Shown here: in pieces, positions 35,108 to 47,989 of the stretch
Numbering within the stretch: position 1 is the stretch's first letter
How the letters are laid out: every line of letters starts with the position of its first letter
DNA from: Cryptomeria japonica
Lineage: Eukaryota > Streptophyta > Pinopsida > Cupressales > Cupressaceae
NCBI RefSeq assembly: GCF_030272615.1
Contig: NC_081412.1
Span: 344,467,870-344,531,869, forward strand
Reading direction: 5' to 3'
DNA length: 64,000 bases
The notes under the pieces: generated by a model
The model's database searches: none
The model's input: the letters and a program-made list of their open reading frames with translations, nothing else
What the model was told of the DNA's origin: nothing
Translations under genes and position numbers: made by a program

Positions 35108-36448
35108 CTACTCCTTAGTAGGAACATAAACCAATCTGACTTCATTTGCTTCAACCTTTTCCTTCAAGAAATTATGCCTTACAAAAATTTGTTTTGACTT
35201 GGAATGAAATTCCAGATTCTTTGACATATCAATAACAACAGTATTATTATAGTGAATAACACTAGGCTCATTATAACTTACCCTTATATCCTTCAACATA
35301 TGCTTCATCCATAAAATTTTATAAAGTTGCAACAACTACATATTCAGCTTCAACAGTAGATAATTAAGTGCATGATTGTTTCTTGTTGACCCATAAAAAC
35401 CAACTTCTTCCCAAGAAATAATGCACCACCTATAGTTTTCTTTTGGTTATCCACATCTACGCAATCCAAGTTTGTATAGGCACATAATCTAAAATCATCA
35501 TCCTTTGGATACCATAACCCATAATCTTTTGTTCCTATCAAATATCTGAATACTCTTTTAATAACAATATCATGACTTCCTCTCAGATCAGACTAAAATC
35601 TAGAATCAATGCAAACAACATTCATTATATCTAGTCTAGTCTAAGTTAAGTACATCAATCCACCAATCACTGATTTGTAGCTAGATGGGTTCATGCTCGG
35701 AGATTCATCTTCCTTAGACAATTTGCAACCGGTTATCATAGGAGTAGCAACAAGTTTTGAATTTGAAAGACCAAATTTCTCAAGCAATTCCTTCACATAC
35801 TTACTTTTACAAATGAAAATACCTTTATTAGTTTGAGTAATCCGTAAACCTAAGAAAAATTTCATCTCTCCAATCATAGACATTTCAAATTCATTCTTCA
35901 TATCATCAGCAAATTCCATGCATAGATTTTCTTCTCCTCCAAAAATGATATCATCAACAAAGACTTCAATAATCATTATATCATCATGCTCAATCTTATA
36001 ATATAAGTTAATATCAGCATTACCTTTGCTAAAACCGAGCTTTGAAAGATATTTATCTAATCTAGTATACCATGCTCTATGGGCTTGTTTTAATACATAT
36101 AAATCTTTCTTCAATCTACAAACAACATCTTTGTCCTCTGATAATGAAAATCAATCAGGTTGCTTAATGTAGACTTCTTCGTAAAGATCTCCATTCAAAA
36201 ATACACATTTAACATCCATTTGATATACCTTGTAGTTCTTGTGTGCAACGTAGGCAAGAAATAGTCTTACCGCTTCAATCCTTGCAACTAGAGCATAAGT
36301 TTCATCATAATCAACTCCTTCCTATGAATATCCTTTGCAAACCAATCTAGCCTTGTTTCTTACAACCTGACCTTCCTCATTTAATTTATTCCTGAAAAAT
36401 CTATTTGGTTCCAATAATATTTTTATCTTTAGGCCTACGAACCAATTC
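35108..36448 (-). pseudogene. Reverse transcriptase and RNase H of D
   Basis: The best piece is 36114-35641: LKQAHRAWYTRLDKYLSKLG, then EVFVDDIIFGGEENL (FVDD), MSMIGEMKFFLGLRI and MITGCKLSKEDESPSM. RNase H pieces follow at 35541-35350 and 35335-35108 (VDNQKKTIGGALFLGKK; ILWMKHMLKDIRVSYNEP). Stops and frameshifts separate them, and the RNase H active-site region between them is degraded. Confidence 0.8.
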
Positions 36449-37720
36449 TCATGTTTTATTCTTTTCTATCTGATCCAATTCTTCTTCCATAGCTCTCATC
36501 CAATTCTCATCTTTCCTTTCTTCAATAAATGATTCCAGTTTAATTTGACAAATTAAACATACATCTTCAACAACTAACCTTCTTCTTATCATCACACCTT
36601 TCCTCTTATCTCCAATGATCTGATCTTCAAAATGATTCAGCTTAATATACCTAGGAGTCTTAGGATTTTCTTGACTTTCTGACTCTTTTTGCTTATCAAC
36701 AGTCACTATGGAATTTTATGATGTTACCGAAGCAACTCGATCAATGCTCTAAACTAATTCTTGCATAATCGGTTCTGATCGAACAATTTCATCTTTCGGT
36801 CCATAGTCATATGATCTGATCTGATTATTACCTTGCTCATCCACTTTGATATGTACTCTTTTCATTATCCTATTCAATATTTTGTTATAACATCTATATT
36901 CTTTACTCTTAGTAGAATAACCCAAAAATATTCCTTCATCATATCTAGGATCAAATCTCCCAAGTGCATTATCTCTCTAATATAGCATTTGCTTCCAAAA
37001 ATTCTGAAATACTTGATAGTAGGAGTATGAGCAAACCATAATTCATAAGGAGTCTTACCGATATGACCTTTTATGTTTACTTTGTTGAAAGTGTATACCG
37101 TAGTATTGACGGTTTCTCTCCAATAGATATCAGGCAATTTTAATTCCATCATTATTGACCTTGCAACATCTAAGATAGTTTTGTTGTTCCTTTCCATTAT
37201 TCCATTCTGTTGTGGAGTCCTAGGTGCAAAAAATTGTCTTTTGATTCCATGCTTCTCATAAAAGTTGTTGAACTCATCGGATGTAAATTGACCATCTTGA
37301 TCTGACCTTAAACATTTTATCTTCAACCTTGTTTCTGTCTCAACCCTAGCTTTGAAAAATTTGAATTTATCAAGAGCTTCTGATTTTTCTTTCAAATATA
37401 TAACCCACATCATTCTAGAGTAATCATCAATAATCGACATAAAGTTTCTATCACCTTGAAAAAATTTAGTCCTTGCCAGTCCACACAGATCAGTATGAAT
37501 AAGATCAAGAATTATATTAGATCTATCATGTATGCTTCTGAAAGAAGTTCTAACTTTCTTACCTATTTGACATTCTCTACATACCAAATTATGAGGTTTG
37601 ATAATCTTGGGCAAATCTCTGACAGCCTGAGTTGAACTGATCTTCACTATACAATAAAAATTCATGTGTCATATCCTCTTATGCCATAGCCAACTTTCAT
37701 CAATCTTATCAATCAATCAA
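36449..37720 (-). pseudogene. Integrase of D
   Basis: Open from 37665 to 36874. The zinc region has CRECQIGKK, and the core has HTDLCGL (first Asp), LRSDQDGQF (second Asp) and TPQQNGIMERNN (Glu). All three DDE residues are present, unlike C and E. A frameshift after FGSKCYIRE breaks the tail. 36706-36449 holds the linker and the start of reverse transcriptase (MEEELDQIEKNKT). Confidence 0.8.
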
Positions 37721-37762
37721 GCCTTCGCACTACAGTTTAAATGAAAGATGTTTCCTTCGCTT

Positions 37763-38455
37763 TTATTTCTGGATGCAAATTTCCAAGCCAAATCTATTGA
37801 TAATCTTGCACTTTCCATCTTTGAATTGTAAATGAAATCCTCTATCCACCATCTGACCTACACTCAAAATATTATGCTTCAAACCTTCAACATAATAAAC
37901 ATTGTCAGTATTAGTCTCACCATCCAAGGATATTATTCCTTTTCCTTTGACCCTATTGTTGTCTCCAAATTTGACTAGTCCACCATCAAATTCTTGCATA
38001 GACAAGATTTTCCTCTTGTCACCAGTCATGTGATATAAGAAACCACTATCTATAACTCATTCATCCTTTTCTTCAATTTTAGCAACTAGAGCCTTCTCCT
38101 TAGAATGATTCGCATCAATGACAGATTCCAAAGAATCATTCTTGACAATAATAAAGACCCAATCTTTATGGGAGCTTCCATTACCAGATCCACTCACAGG
38201 TTCATCATCATCATCATCATGACCAGCATAGTAACATGATTTATCCTTATTGCTTCTAAATCTAGGTCTGCTTTGATATTCCGAATTAGGTTTATAATTC
38301 CTCATAAATCTTTCTTTATTCCTAGAAGCTCTTTCAGGACATCTAGAAGCAAAATGACCATTTTTATTGAATGAAAAACATTTAAAAGGAACTTTTCCTT
38401 CATACTTACTTCCAACCAGTCCTTTAGGGATTCTTCTGGCAATTAGGGCTTCCAA
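37763..38455 (-). pseudogene. Gag C-terminus, zinc knuckle and protease of D
   Basis: 38455-38057 reads MEALIARRIPKGLVGSKYEG. The knuckle is CFSFNKNGHFASRC (second Cys is Phe), followed by the acidic linker. At the protease site a TGA replaces Trp just before the intact VIDSG, and the Cys after it is Phe. 38029-37763 holds the rest of the protease (YYVEGLKHNILSVGQM). Confidence 0.8.
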
Positions 38456-38600
38456 CTCTTCAAGTTCTTTGTCTTCTCTCTAAATGTCTTCCAATTCTTT
38501 AGCATATAATTACTTCCAGTTTGTCTTCTTCTTACCAGAGGCAGATGCTCTAAATGAAGTCTTAGTTTTAGTAGCACTCCGATCTCCAAGTTCCTCAAGT

Positions 38601-39066
38601 TCAAAAGTCATCAATTTCCCAAGGAATGTATCTCTGGTAATAGGGGTATTTAAATATTTCCATGAAAGAATTTATCTTCTCATCTTCTTCCATCTTCAAA
38701 GTTTCATATCTCATCCGGTAACCTTCAATTTTTGCAATCTTTACTTCTTGGTCACCTTCATAAATAGTACCAGATCTTCTTTGCATTTTCCAGCTCTATG
38801 ACATTCAATAACTTCTCATCTAATAAGACACTTAACAATGCTTCTTTTGCTCTAACATCATTATTATCTTTCTTTTTCTTATCAAGAGGTGTCGGGGTTC
38901 CAGAATTAGGATCATGAGGTGTATACCCTTTCTCTATTATCTCCCAAACTTTAGCCTCAAGACATCTCAAATGAATCTTCATTCACTCTTTCCATATATT
39001 ATAATTTTTACCATCAAATATGGGACTCTCCTTCCAGTAGGAATTAAATGTAGAATTTGATGCCAT
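38601..39066 (-). pseudogene. gag: Gag capsid of D, same deletion as C
   Basis: The start codon is at 39066 (MASNSTF). Stops precede the open piece 38982-38758 (HLRCLEAKVWEIIEKGYTP ... LLNVIELENAKKIW). A further small loss removes the LKLETLYEGD entry, and 38786-38601 then gives KIAKIEGYRMRYETLKMEED and INSFMEIFKYPYYQRY, ending EIDDF and stop. The INSFM junction matches that of C. Confidence 0.8.
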
Positions 39067-39107
39067 CATATCTCCTCATGAGGTTAAACTTCTACAAAGA
39101 GGACCTT

Positions 39108-39119
39108 ACTCTAAGACCA
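39108..39119 (-). other. Primer-binding site of D
   Basis: The minus strand reads TGGTCTTAGAGT, a decayed TGGTATCAGAGC, two bases from LTR3. Confidence 0.7.
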
Positions 39120-39121
39120 AT

Positions 39122-40319
39122 TGTTAGAATCTCTGATACAGGGAGAAAACTAAGAGGGGGGTGAATCAGTTTTCCACAAGTATAAGAAATTAATATAGAT
39201 TATAAACCATTTATCGAAGCACATTATAAATAGCATAGTGAAAGATAAAGCATGAAAGCATAGAACACACAACACCAATATATTTGACATGAAAAAACCG
39301 ATAAAGAGAAAAACCACGGTGGGAAACCCTACCCACAGTCAGATAATACTTCTGCAATAGTATGTGAAATAATTACAATGGAGATTGCACTTACAATCAG
39401 GCCAACCGCCTAGAGCTCACATCTCATCATGAAAAGAAGTCTCACTGACTTACATAAACATCACACTACAATCAGGAGAAAATGAATGATGAAAGTGGCA
39501 TCTCCTAATGCTTGATAGAGTTCCGGTTAAGCACAGATGTTTGTCCCACAATACTAAAACCTTCTCAAGCCTTCACAGAATGATATATCTTGTTTGCACA
39601 TAAACCTCTCTCTAATAATGTAGGCATAACCATACCAACATCATCCTATCTAAATAATATGAATGAGTCGCCTATAAATACAAATGATCAACCTTGATAA
39701 CAAGGTTGGATGAACCCTAAACCCATAAACCATAATTACAAAAATTATATCACACGATACCATCAGACCAATATTATGATTTACATTACATAGCATGGAC
39801 CTAACTCAAATTCCCAATAAATTATATCCGCCAAAAATTCCGCTAAGACCTATATCAACACGTTTCACCAACCGATAGAAACCCTCAGTGAAATAACACA
39901 AAATAACAAACCAGATCGAAATAGGACCACCAAATCATCATGCCAACCAATGCAAAGTCACAAAACGATTAGGACACGATCAAGAATGCATTTAGCATGT
40001 TAGGAACCATTTCAGTAAGTCAGAGCAAAATCAGTTAACCAAATCTTTGAATATCATCAACTGGTAAAGACAACTGATAATCCAGAACATAAGCAATAGA
40101 TTCCAGAGCACCAAACTATGAACCAACTGAATGTGACAAGCATATAACCAACCCGAATAACCAAAACTAAAACAACCAATCTGATCATACCAGATTAGAA
40201 TCACTGATAACCAAGTCCATCCGAGATAGTAGTAACCAACCGAGAAAGAACCATATCAAACCAAAGCATAATGTTGACATCAATGACAACACATAAGCAA
40301 TTTCAGCATATTGCCAACA
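39122..40319 (-). repeat. LTR3 (5' LTR of D and 3' LTR of E)
   Basis: On the plus axis TGTTAGAATCTCTGATAC at the left and TTGCCAACA at the right. Length 1198 bases. It keeps TG...CA ends, the CCTATAAATAC TATA string (39671), the GAGGGGGGTGAATC tail mark and the CAATGACAACACATAAGC start region. Confidence 0.85.
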
Positions 40320-40693
40320 ATCTCCCCCTCTAGCATTGATGGCAACACTGCATGTTAAAAACATCCAAGTGCCAAGGAATGTCAACAATTTGTCCAAACA
40401 ATCAAGAACCAACAAAATATCTCTCCCCCTAAGATTTTTTGATTTTCATATGAACACTATCTCCCCCTTTGATATCAATGATAATGGGATGATGCCAAAC
40501 CAAATAGTTGCCTACTCCCCCTGAGCAGAAACAACATCCCATCAAACTGGATTATAAGATATTTTTTATAAGCTCACTAGATTTATGCATCCCTACATCT
40601 CCAAGTCTCTACAGGAGGGGTGGTGACCCCCAACTGATCTTTAAGATATTCAAAAGTATCTTTAAGTAATGGTTTCATTAGAATATCTATAAT

Positions 40694-42235
40694 CTATTCC
40701 TTAGTAGGCACATAAACCAATCTAACTTCATTTGCATCAACCTTTTCCTTCAAGAAATTATGCCTTATAGAAATGTGTTTTGACTTGGAATGAAATACCA
40801 GATTCTTTGACATATCAATAGCATCAATATTATCACAATGAGTAATAATAGGCTCATTATAACTTACCCTTATATCCTTCAACATCTGCTTCATAAATAA
40901 AATATTACAATTAGCTGCAACATCGACATATTCAGCTTCAGCAGTAGATAATTAAGTGCATGATTATTTTTATTGAGCCATAAAAACCAACTTCTTCCCA
41001 AAGAATGCAACACCTGTAGTTCTCTTCCGGTCATCCACATCTCCTACCCAATCTGAGTCTGTATAGGCACATAATCTAAAATCATCATCATTTGGATACC
41101 ATAACCCACAATCTATTGTTCCTACCAAATATCTGAATATTCTTTTAACAATAATATCATGACTTCCTCTCAGATCATATTGAAATCTAGAAGCAATGCA
41201 AACAACATTCATTATATCTTGTCCAGACTAAGTTATGTACATCAATCCACCAATTGTTGATTTGTATCTAGATGGGTTCACACTCAGAGATTCATCTTCC
41301 TTAGACAATTTGCAACTGGTTATCATCATAGGAGTACCAACAAGTTTTGAGTTTCCAAGACCAAATTTCTCAAGCAATTCCTTCACATACTTACTTTTAC
41401 AAATGAAAATACCTTTATCAGTCCGAGTAATCTACAAACCTAAGAAAAATTTGATCTCTCCAATCATAGACATTTCAAATTCATTCTTCATATCATCAGC
41501 AAATTTCATGCATAGATTTTCTTCTCCTTCAAAAATAATATCATCAACAAAGACTTCAATAATCAGTATATAATCATTCTCAATCTTATAATATAAGTTA
41601 CTATCAACATTACCTTTGCTAAAACCAAGATTTGAAAGATATTTATCTAATCTAGTATACCATGCTCTAGGGGCTTGTTTTAATCCATATAAAGATTTCT
41701 TCAATCTGCAAACAATGTCTTTGTCCTTTGATAATGAAAATCCACCAGGTTGCTCAATGTAGACTTCTTCTTCAAGATCTTCATTCAGAAATGCACATTT
41801 AACATCCATCTAATATACGTTGTAGTTCTTGTGTGTAGCATAGGCAAGAAATAGTCTTACCGCTTCAATGCTTGCAACAAGAGCATAAGTTTCATCATAA
41901 TCAACTCCTTCCTGTGAATATCCTTTGCAAACCAATCTAGCCTTGTTTCTTACAAACTGACCTTCCTCATTTAATTTATTCTTGAAAACCCATTTGGTTC
42001 CAATACCATTTTTATCTTACGGCCTAGGAATCAATTCTCATGTTTTATTCTTTTCTATTTGATCCAATTCTTCTTCCATAGCTCTCATCCAATTCTCATC
42101 TTTACTTGCTTCAATAAATGGTTCTAGTTTAATTTGAGAAATTAAACATACCTCTTCAGTAGCTAACCTTCTTCTTGTCATCACACCTTTCCTCTTATCT
42201 CCAATGATCTGATCTTCAGAATGATTCAGCTTCAC
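40694..42235 (-). pseudogene. Reverse transcriptase and RNase H of E
   Basis: Pieces: 42235-42038 (linker to MEEELDQIEKNKT); 41809-41432 (MDVKCAFLNEDLEEEVYIEQ, KKSLYGLKQAPRAWYTRL, VFVDDIIFEGEEN, MSMIGEIKFFLGL); 41212-40970 (RNase H: YTDSDWVGDVDDRKRTTG, with the catalytic Asp string intact); and 40894-40694 (C-terminal part). A frameshift region at 42040-41810 removes the KWVF block. Confidence 0.8.
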
Positions 42236-42284
42236 ATACTTGGGAGTCTTAGGATTTTCTTGACTTTCTGACTCTTTCTACTTA

Positions 42285-43320
42285 TCAACAGTCACTGTGG
42301 ATTTTTTCTGATTTTATCGAAGCAACTGGATCAATGCTCTGAACTGATTCTTGCACAACCAGTTCTAATTTGACAATTTTATCTTCCGATCCATAGTCAT
42401 ATGATCTGATTTGATTATTACCTTGCTCATGCACTTTGACATTTATTCTTTCCATTATCCTATTCAATATTTTGTTATAACATATATATGCTTTACTCTT
42501 AGTAGAGTAACCCAAAAATATTCCTTCATCACATCTAGGATCAAATCTCCCTAGTGCATCATCTCTTCTAATATAGCATTTGCTTCCAAAAATTCTGAAA
42601 TACTTGATAGTAGGAGTATGAGGGAACCATAACTCATAAGGAGTCTTACCAGTATCACCTTTTATGTGTACTCTATTGAAAGTGTATACCACAGTTTTGA
42701 TGGCTTCTCTCCAATAGATATCAAGCAATTTGACTTCCATCATCATTGACCTTGCAACATCTAAGATAGTTATGTTCTTCCTTTCCACTATTCCATTCTG
42801 TTGTGGAGTCCTAGGTGCAGAAAATCATCTTCTAATTCCATGCTTCTCATAAAATTTGTAGAACTCACTGGATGTAAATTCACCACCTTGATTTGACCTT
42901 AAACATTTTATCTTCAATCCTATTTCTATCTCAAAGCTATCTTTGAAAATTTTGAATTTATCAAGAGCTTCTACTTTTTCTTTCAAAAATGTAATCCACA
43001 TCATTCTAGAGTAATCGCCAATAAGCAACATAAAGTATCTATCACCTTTAAAACTTTTAGTCCTTGCCGGTCCACACAGATCAGTATGAATAAGATCAAT
43101 AATTTTATTAGATCTATCATGTATGCTTCTAAAAGAAGTTCTAACTTTCTTACCTATTTGATATTCTCTACATACCAGATTATGAGGTTTGATAATCCTG
43201 GGCAAATCTCTGACAGCCTAAGTTGAACTAATCTTCACTATGCAATAAAAATTTACATGACACATCCTCTTATGCCATAGCCAACTTTCATCAATTTGAG
43301 CAATGAAGCAAGCCTTCACA
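42285..43320 (-). pseudogene. Integrase of E
   Basis: The zinc region is degraded (LVCREYQIGKK, with the second Cys as Tyr). 43205-42825 has HTDLCGP (first Asp) and LRSNQGGEF (second Asp as Asn). A stop falls between HGIRR and the TPQQNG string, then 42788-42285 gives the catalytic Glu (VERKN) and the tail FGSKCYIRRDDALGRF and FLGYSTKSKAYICY. One catalytic Asp is lost. Confidence 0.8.
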
Positions 43321-43580
43321 CTGGAGTTTAAATGAAAGATGTTTCCTTCGCATTGATTTCTAGATGCAATTTCCAAACCAGATCTATTGATAATCTTGCA
43401 CTTTCCATCTTTGAACTATAAATGAAATCCTCTATCCACCATCTGACCTACACTCAAAAGATTATGCTTCAAACCTTCAACATAATAAACAATGTCAGTA
43501 TTAGTCTTACCATCCAAGGATATTGTTCCTTTTCCTTTGATCCTGTTGTTGTATTCAAACTTGACTAGTCCACCATCAAA

Positions 43581-44643
43581 TTATTGCCAAGACAAGAATT
43601 TCCTCTTGTCGCGAGTAAAATAATATGAGCAACCACTATCTATAACCCATTCATCCTTCTCTTCAATTTTAGCAGCTAGAGCCTTCTCCTTAAAATGATT
43701 TGCATCAATGAAAGGTTCTGGAGAATCATCCTTGAAAGAAATAAAGACCCAATATTTACGAGAGCTTCCACTAATAGATCCACTCATAGGTTCATCATCA
43801 TCATCATCACCAACATAGTAACATGATTTATCCTTATTCCTTCTAAATCTAGGTCTGCTCTGATATTTCAGATTAGGTTTATAATTTTTCACAAATCTTT
43901 CTTGATTCCTAGCAGCTCTTTCAAGACATCTACAAGCAAAATGACCAATCTTATTTCATGAAAAATATTTAAAAGGAACTTTTCCTTCATACTTACTTCC
44001 AACTGGTCCTTTAGGCATTTTTCTAGCAATTAGGGCTTCCAACTCTTCAAGTTCTCTATCTTCTCTCTCAATTTCTTCCAATTCTTTAGCATATAATTCA
44101 TTGCAATCTGTCTTCTTCTTATCGAAGGTAGATGCTCTAAATACAATCCCAATTTTAGTAGCACTCCAATCTCCAAGTTCCTTAAGTTCAAAACCTATCA
44201 ATTTCCTAAGTAATGTGTCTCTGGTAACAAGGGTATTTGACATTGTCCAGAGTTCATTTATTGCAGTAGCCTTCATTTTGTAAGTCGGAGGTATAACTCT
44301 TATAATCTTTGACACAACCTCATCCTCATTAATATTTCCAGCATAGAATTTGATTCCCATGACAATCTCATTCACTCTATGGATGAAAGAATTTATCTTC
44401 TCATCTTCTTCCATCTTCAAAGTTTCATATCTCACCTGGTAACCTTCAAGTTTTTCAATCTTTACTACCTGGTCACCTTTAGAAAGAGTTTCAAGCTTCA
44501 ACTAGAACTGGTTTGCATTTTCCAGTTCTATGACATTCAATAGCTTCTCATCTGATAAGGCACTTAACAATGCTTCTTTCGCTCTGACATCATTATCTAA
44601 GACTCTCCTTCTAGTAATGATTAAATGTAGAAGTTGATGCCAT
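43581..44643 (-). pseudogene. gag: Gag and protease of E
   Basis: The start codon is at 44643. About 130 bases of the capsid N-terminal part are missing, so the reading goes from MASTSTF almost directly to the KLLNVIE region. The rest, 44501-43956, keeps the segment deleted in C and D (HRVNEIVMGIKFYAGNINED ... PPTYKMKATAINELWTM). The knuckle is broken by a stop (KYFS, then TGA). 43892-43581 has the acidic linker and the protease site WVIDSGCSYYF with Asp-Ser-Gly intact. Confidence 0.8.
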
Positions 44644-44684
44644 CGGATCTCCTCAAGCAGTTAATCTTCTGCTAAGAAGACCTC

Positions 44685-44696
44685 ACTCTAATACCA
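44685..44696 (-). other. Primer-binding site of E
   Basis: Minus strand TGGTATTAGAGT, two changes from TGGTATCAGAGC, next to LTR4. Confidence 0.75.
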
Positions 44697-44698
44697 AT

Positions 44699-45607
44699 TT
44701 TTAGTCTCTGATACTGGGAGAAAACTGAGAGGGGGGGGTGAATCAATATTCCATAAATATATGAAAATAATGCAGATTATAAACCATTTACCAGAGCACA
44801 ATATAAATAGCATAGTAAAAGATAAATCATGAAAGCACATAGCACACGACACCAATATTTTTGACGTGGAAAACTCGATAAAGGGAAAAACCATGGTGGG
44901 AAACCCTACCTACAATCAGATTATACTTCTAGAGCAGTATGTGAAATAATTACAATGGGGATTGCACTTGCAATCAGGCCAACCACCTAGATCTCACTAC
45001 TCATCACAAAAAGAAGTTTCACTGACTTACATAAACATCGGACTACAATTCGGAGAAAATGAATTGTGAAAGTAGCATCTCCTAATGCTTGACATAGTTC
45101 CGGTTAAGCACATATGTCTAAAACCTTCTCAAACCTTCACTGATTGATATATCTTGTTCGCACATAAACCTCTCCCTGATAATGTAGACATAACCATACC
45201 GACATCATCCTATCCAAATTACATAAATAAGTTGCCTATAAATACAGATCATCAACCTTGATAACAAGGTCAGCTAAACCCTAAACCCATAAACCATTAT
45301 TATAGAAATTACATGACACGATATCATTAGACCAATATTATTATTTAATTTACATAGCATGGACCTAATTCAAATTCCCAATCAATTATATTCATGAAAA
45401 TTCCGCTAAGACCTATATCAACTTGTTTCACCAACTGGTAGAAACCCTTATTGCAATAACACAGAATAACCAACCGGATCCAAATAGGACCACCCAATCA
45501 TCACACCACCCATTGCGAAGCCACCAAAAAATTAGGATATGATCAATAATGCCTTCAAAACATTATGAATTATTTCAGTAAGTCGGACCAAGATTAGTTA
45601 ACCAAAT
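44699..45607 (-). repeat. LTR4 (5' LTR of E), cut by the F-G array
   Basis: It follows LTR1 and LTR3 from the GAGGGGGGGGTGAATC tail to GGACCAAGATTAGTTAACC, then stops at 45607, where the gypsy LTR begins with TGAAGC. The missing U3 part should be about 290 bases. Confidence 0.85.
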
Positions 45608-46370
45608 TGAAGCGGTCACCGGTGAGGAGGGACCTGAAAGAAATCAATCTAGACCGGTCAACAAGAGTAAACACAATGGAAACACACAGATGGGATGGAT
45701 ACAACACAAAATAGATAGTTTTATTGCATGAAATTTTATTACATCCAACTGGTAACAACTGGGTTACAACATATCGGCACACAGGCGTGGTAGAATAGGT
45801 CACAATCAAGACCATGAATCGAAAGATCTATCTTCTAGGCTTTGTCTATCTATTTGATACTTTGATTGATTCTAATTGATTGCATTTGAAAGCATGATTA
45901 CAAATATATATATCAATCCAAATGATCTAGTCAGCCCAACAGGGATATAAACCGGAAGAACAAGACCTAACATGCAAAATAAACAAGGTCGACCTCCGCC
46001 AAGAGATTCCTCTAGAAAATACAAAGGATGAAATATAGATCACAGGAAAAGGTCAGCCAAATGCTAAACAAAACCGAAATCAATGCCCCACGCTCCACAA
46101 GCTTCAGAATGGGTTCCGATAGATCACTAGAATAAGTCTCAGGCAACTGGTAACGTATCTTGTCGGTAAGTGATCCAAATGAGATGCAGTCTGAAAAAAA
46201 TAAATATGATCAAGTATTCAAGTAGAATCCAACTCCATAGGATCCAGTGAGACAAAACTGGGACACACAAAAAGGAAAACTGAAACAACAAATAGAAAAC
46301 AAAATAGAAAGGAAAATATTTTTGGTTGATGTAAGATTGTTGTGAACTGAGGATGTTCCTGCATCAGACA
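45608..46370 (-). repeat. 3' LTR of F
   Basis: On the plus axis it starts TGAAGCGGTCACCGGTGAGG and matches 51038 onward throughout. The right edge is not certain because the similarity runs on into pol; I place it after GATGCAGACA-like CATCAGACA, where the minus strand reads TGTCTGATGCAGG. Length about 763 bases. Confidence 0.7.
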
Positions 46371-46396
46371 TCTAGGGTTAATGAAAAGTGAGCCTC

Positions 46397-47128
46397 TCAC
46401 TTTTCTGGGGTCAAAGGAAAACTAGGATGGTCTACCTTTTCCTGAGAAATCCAAGATGAATCTTCAACTGGTCTGCCCTTCCACTTCATAATATATTATT
46501 TGTACTAACTGTTCCGGGTACTACGCCCAATCCTACTGTCCAAAATCTCTTCAATCTGATCTGGTTCCTTCTGGGGAAATTGTTTCTCAAGTTCTACAAC
46601 ACTGTCCTCACTAAATTTTGGTTCATGGTACTCATGAAGATCTACAATGTTGAATATAGATGAAATACTTAGACTATCCAGTAGCTCAACGTCATATGCA
46701 TTTCCAGATCCAAACATCCTCAAAATCTTACAGGGTCCAAACTTCTTCATCTACAACTTATTATAAGTTACAACCATGAATCTCTCTTTTCTTAGATATA
46801 CCATCACTTCATCACCTAATTCAAATCTCTTATGTCTCCTCTTCTCATCTACCTTATCCTTATATTTATTGTTCATGTCTTTTAAATGTTGTTTAACCTG
46901 AATATGCAATGCTGCCTTGTGATTTGCAAAACCTTTTGCTTCCAAACTCTTCCGGTCTTCACTACTAACATTTCTCAATAATGATATTCCTCTAGGATTC
47001 ACTTCGATAACAATCTCAAAAGGTGTTTTTTGAGTATTTTTATTCACTGAATTGTTGTAGGCAAACTTTTCTTGTGCAAGGATCAAATCCCAACTTCTCA
47101 TTTTATCTCCTACTAAACATCTCACCAA
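46397..47128 (-). pseudogene. Integrase C-terminus and chromodomain of F
   Basis: 47128-46751 has RCLVGDKMRSWDLILAQEKF and the HKRFELGDEVMVYLRKERF block. 46750-46397 has KFGPCKILRMFGSGNAYDVE, RSTRNS and then, through two TAA stops, YIMKWKGRPVEDSSW, a chromodomain with the WKG and SSW strings. Such domains target insertion to particular chromatin. The reading frame ends at 46397. Confidence 0.85.
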
Positions 47129-47152
47129 GTTTCCAGAACTCTGGCTAAAAAC

Positions 47153-47974
47153 TTATGTCTGTCCATCAGTCTCTGGATGAAAAGTAGAACTAAACTTCAA
47201 ATCTATCTTCATCTTCTTCCAAAGTGTTCTCCAAAAATATCTAACAAACTTAGTGACTCTGTCTGAAACTATGCTCTTAGGTAATCCATGCAACCTCACT
47301 ACTTCCTTTAAAAATAGGTCTGCTACATGCAATGCATCTGATGTTTTCTTATAAGATATGAAATGATCCATCTTCAAAAATCTATCCACTACCACAAATA
47401 TAGAATCATTCCCTCTCAGTGTCTTAGGAAATCCAAGTACAAAATCCATGCTTATAACCTCCCAAGGTCTTATCGGTACTATCAAAGGTTTATACAATCC
47501 CACATTCTGACTACTACTTTTTGCAACTTGACAAACTCTACAACTATGCACATATCTCTTAACATCCTTATGAATCTGAGGCCAAAAGTATTGCTCAATC
47601 ACTAATGCAACTATTTTTTCAATGCCAAAATGTTCGGCTAAACCTACACTATGTTTCTCTTTTATCAGGTTCTCTCTCATGGAATTCTTAGGTATGCACA
47701 ATTGAACTCCCTTGAATAACATCCCATCCTGAATGAAATAATCCAACCATTTTCTCCTATCAACCATAACTGGTTCTCTACATGCTTTCCAAGGTTCTGC
47801 AAAATCTGGGTCTTCATCATACAAGGTCTTCAAATCTTCAAAACCTAATACTGTCACTCTCATCTTTGTTAGCAAATTCCTTCTCCTACTCATTGCATCA
47901 ACAACTTTATTAGATTTTCCACTTCTATGCTTTAACGCAAAAGTGTAACTCTGCAAGAATTCCACCCATCTCAT
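47153..47974 (-). pseudogene. Integrase core of F
   Basis: One open frame of 273 codons. It starts in the RNase H tail (HRSGKSNKVVDAMSRR), then the zinc region (EKHSVGLAEHFG and CRVCQVAK), then the core with SMDFVLGFPKT (first Asp) and VSDRVTKFV (second Asp). It ends HPETDGQT followed by a stop, just before the catalytic Glu. Confidence 0.85.
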
Positions 47975-47989
47975 ATATCTCTAATTCAA

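Larger units (their letters stand above)
28049..45607 (-). mobile_element. Copia array C-D-E with shared LTRs (four LTRs, three interiors)
   Basis: Order on the plus axis: LTR1 (28049-29268), interior C, LTR2 (33679-34733), interior D, LTR3 (39122-40319), interior E, LTR4 (44699-45607, truncated). Each interior has a primer-binding site at its right end and a polypurine tract at its left end on the minus strand. LTR2 and LTR3 each serve as the 5' LTR of one interior and the 3' LTR of the next. No target-site duplication or foreign sequence separates the copies. Confidence 0.85.
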
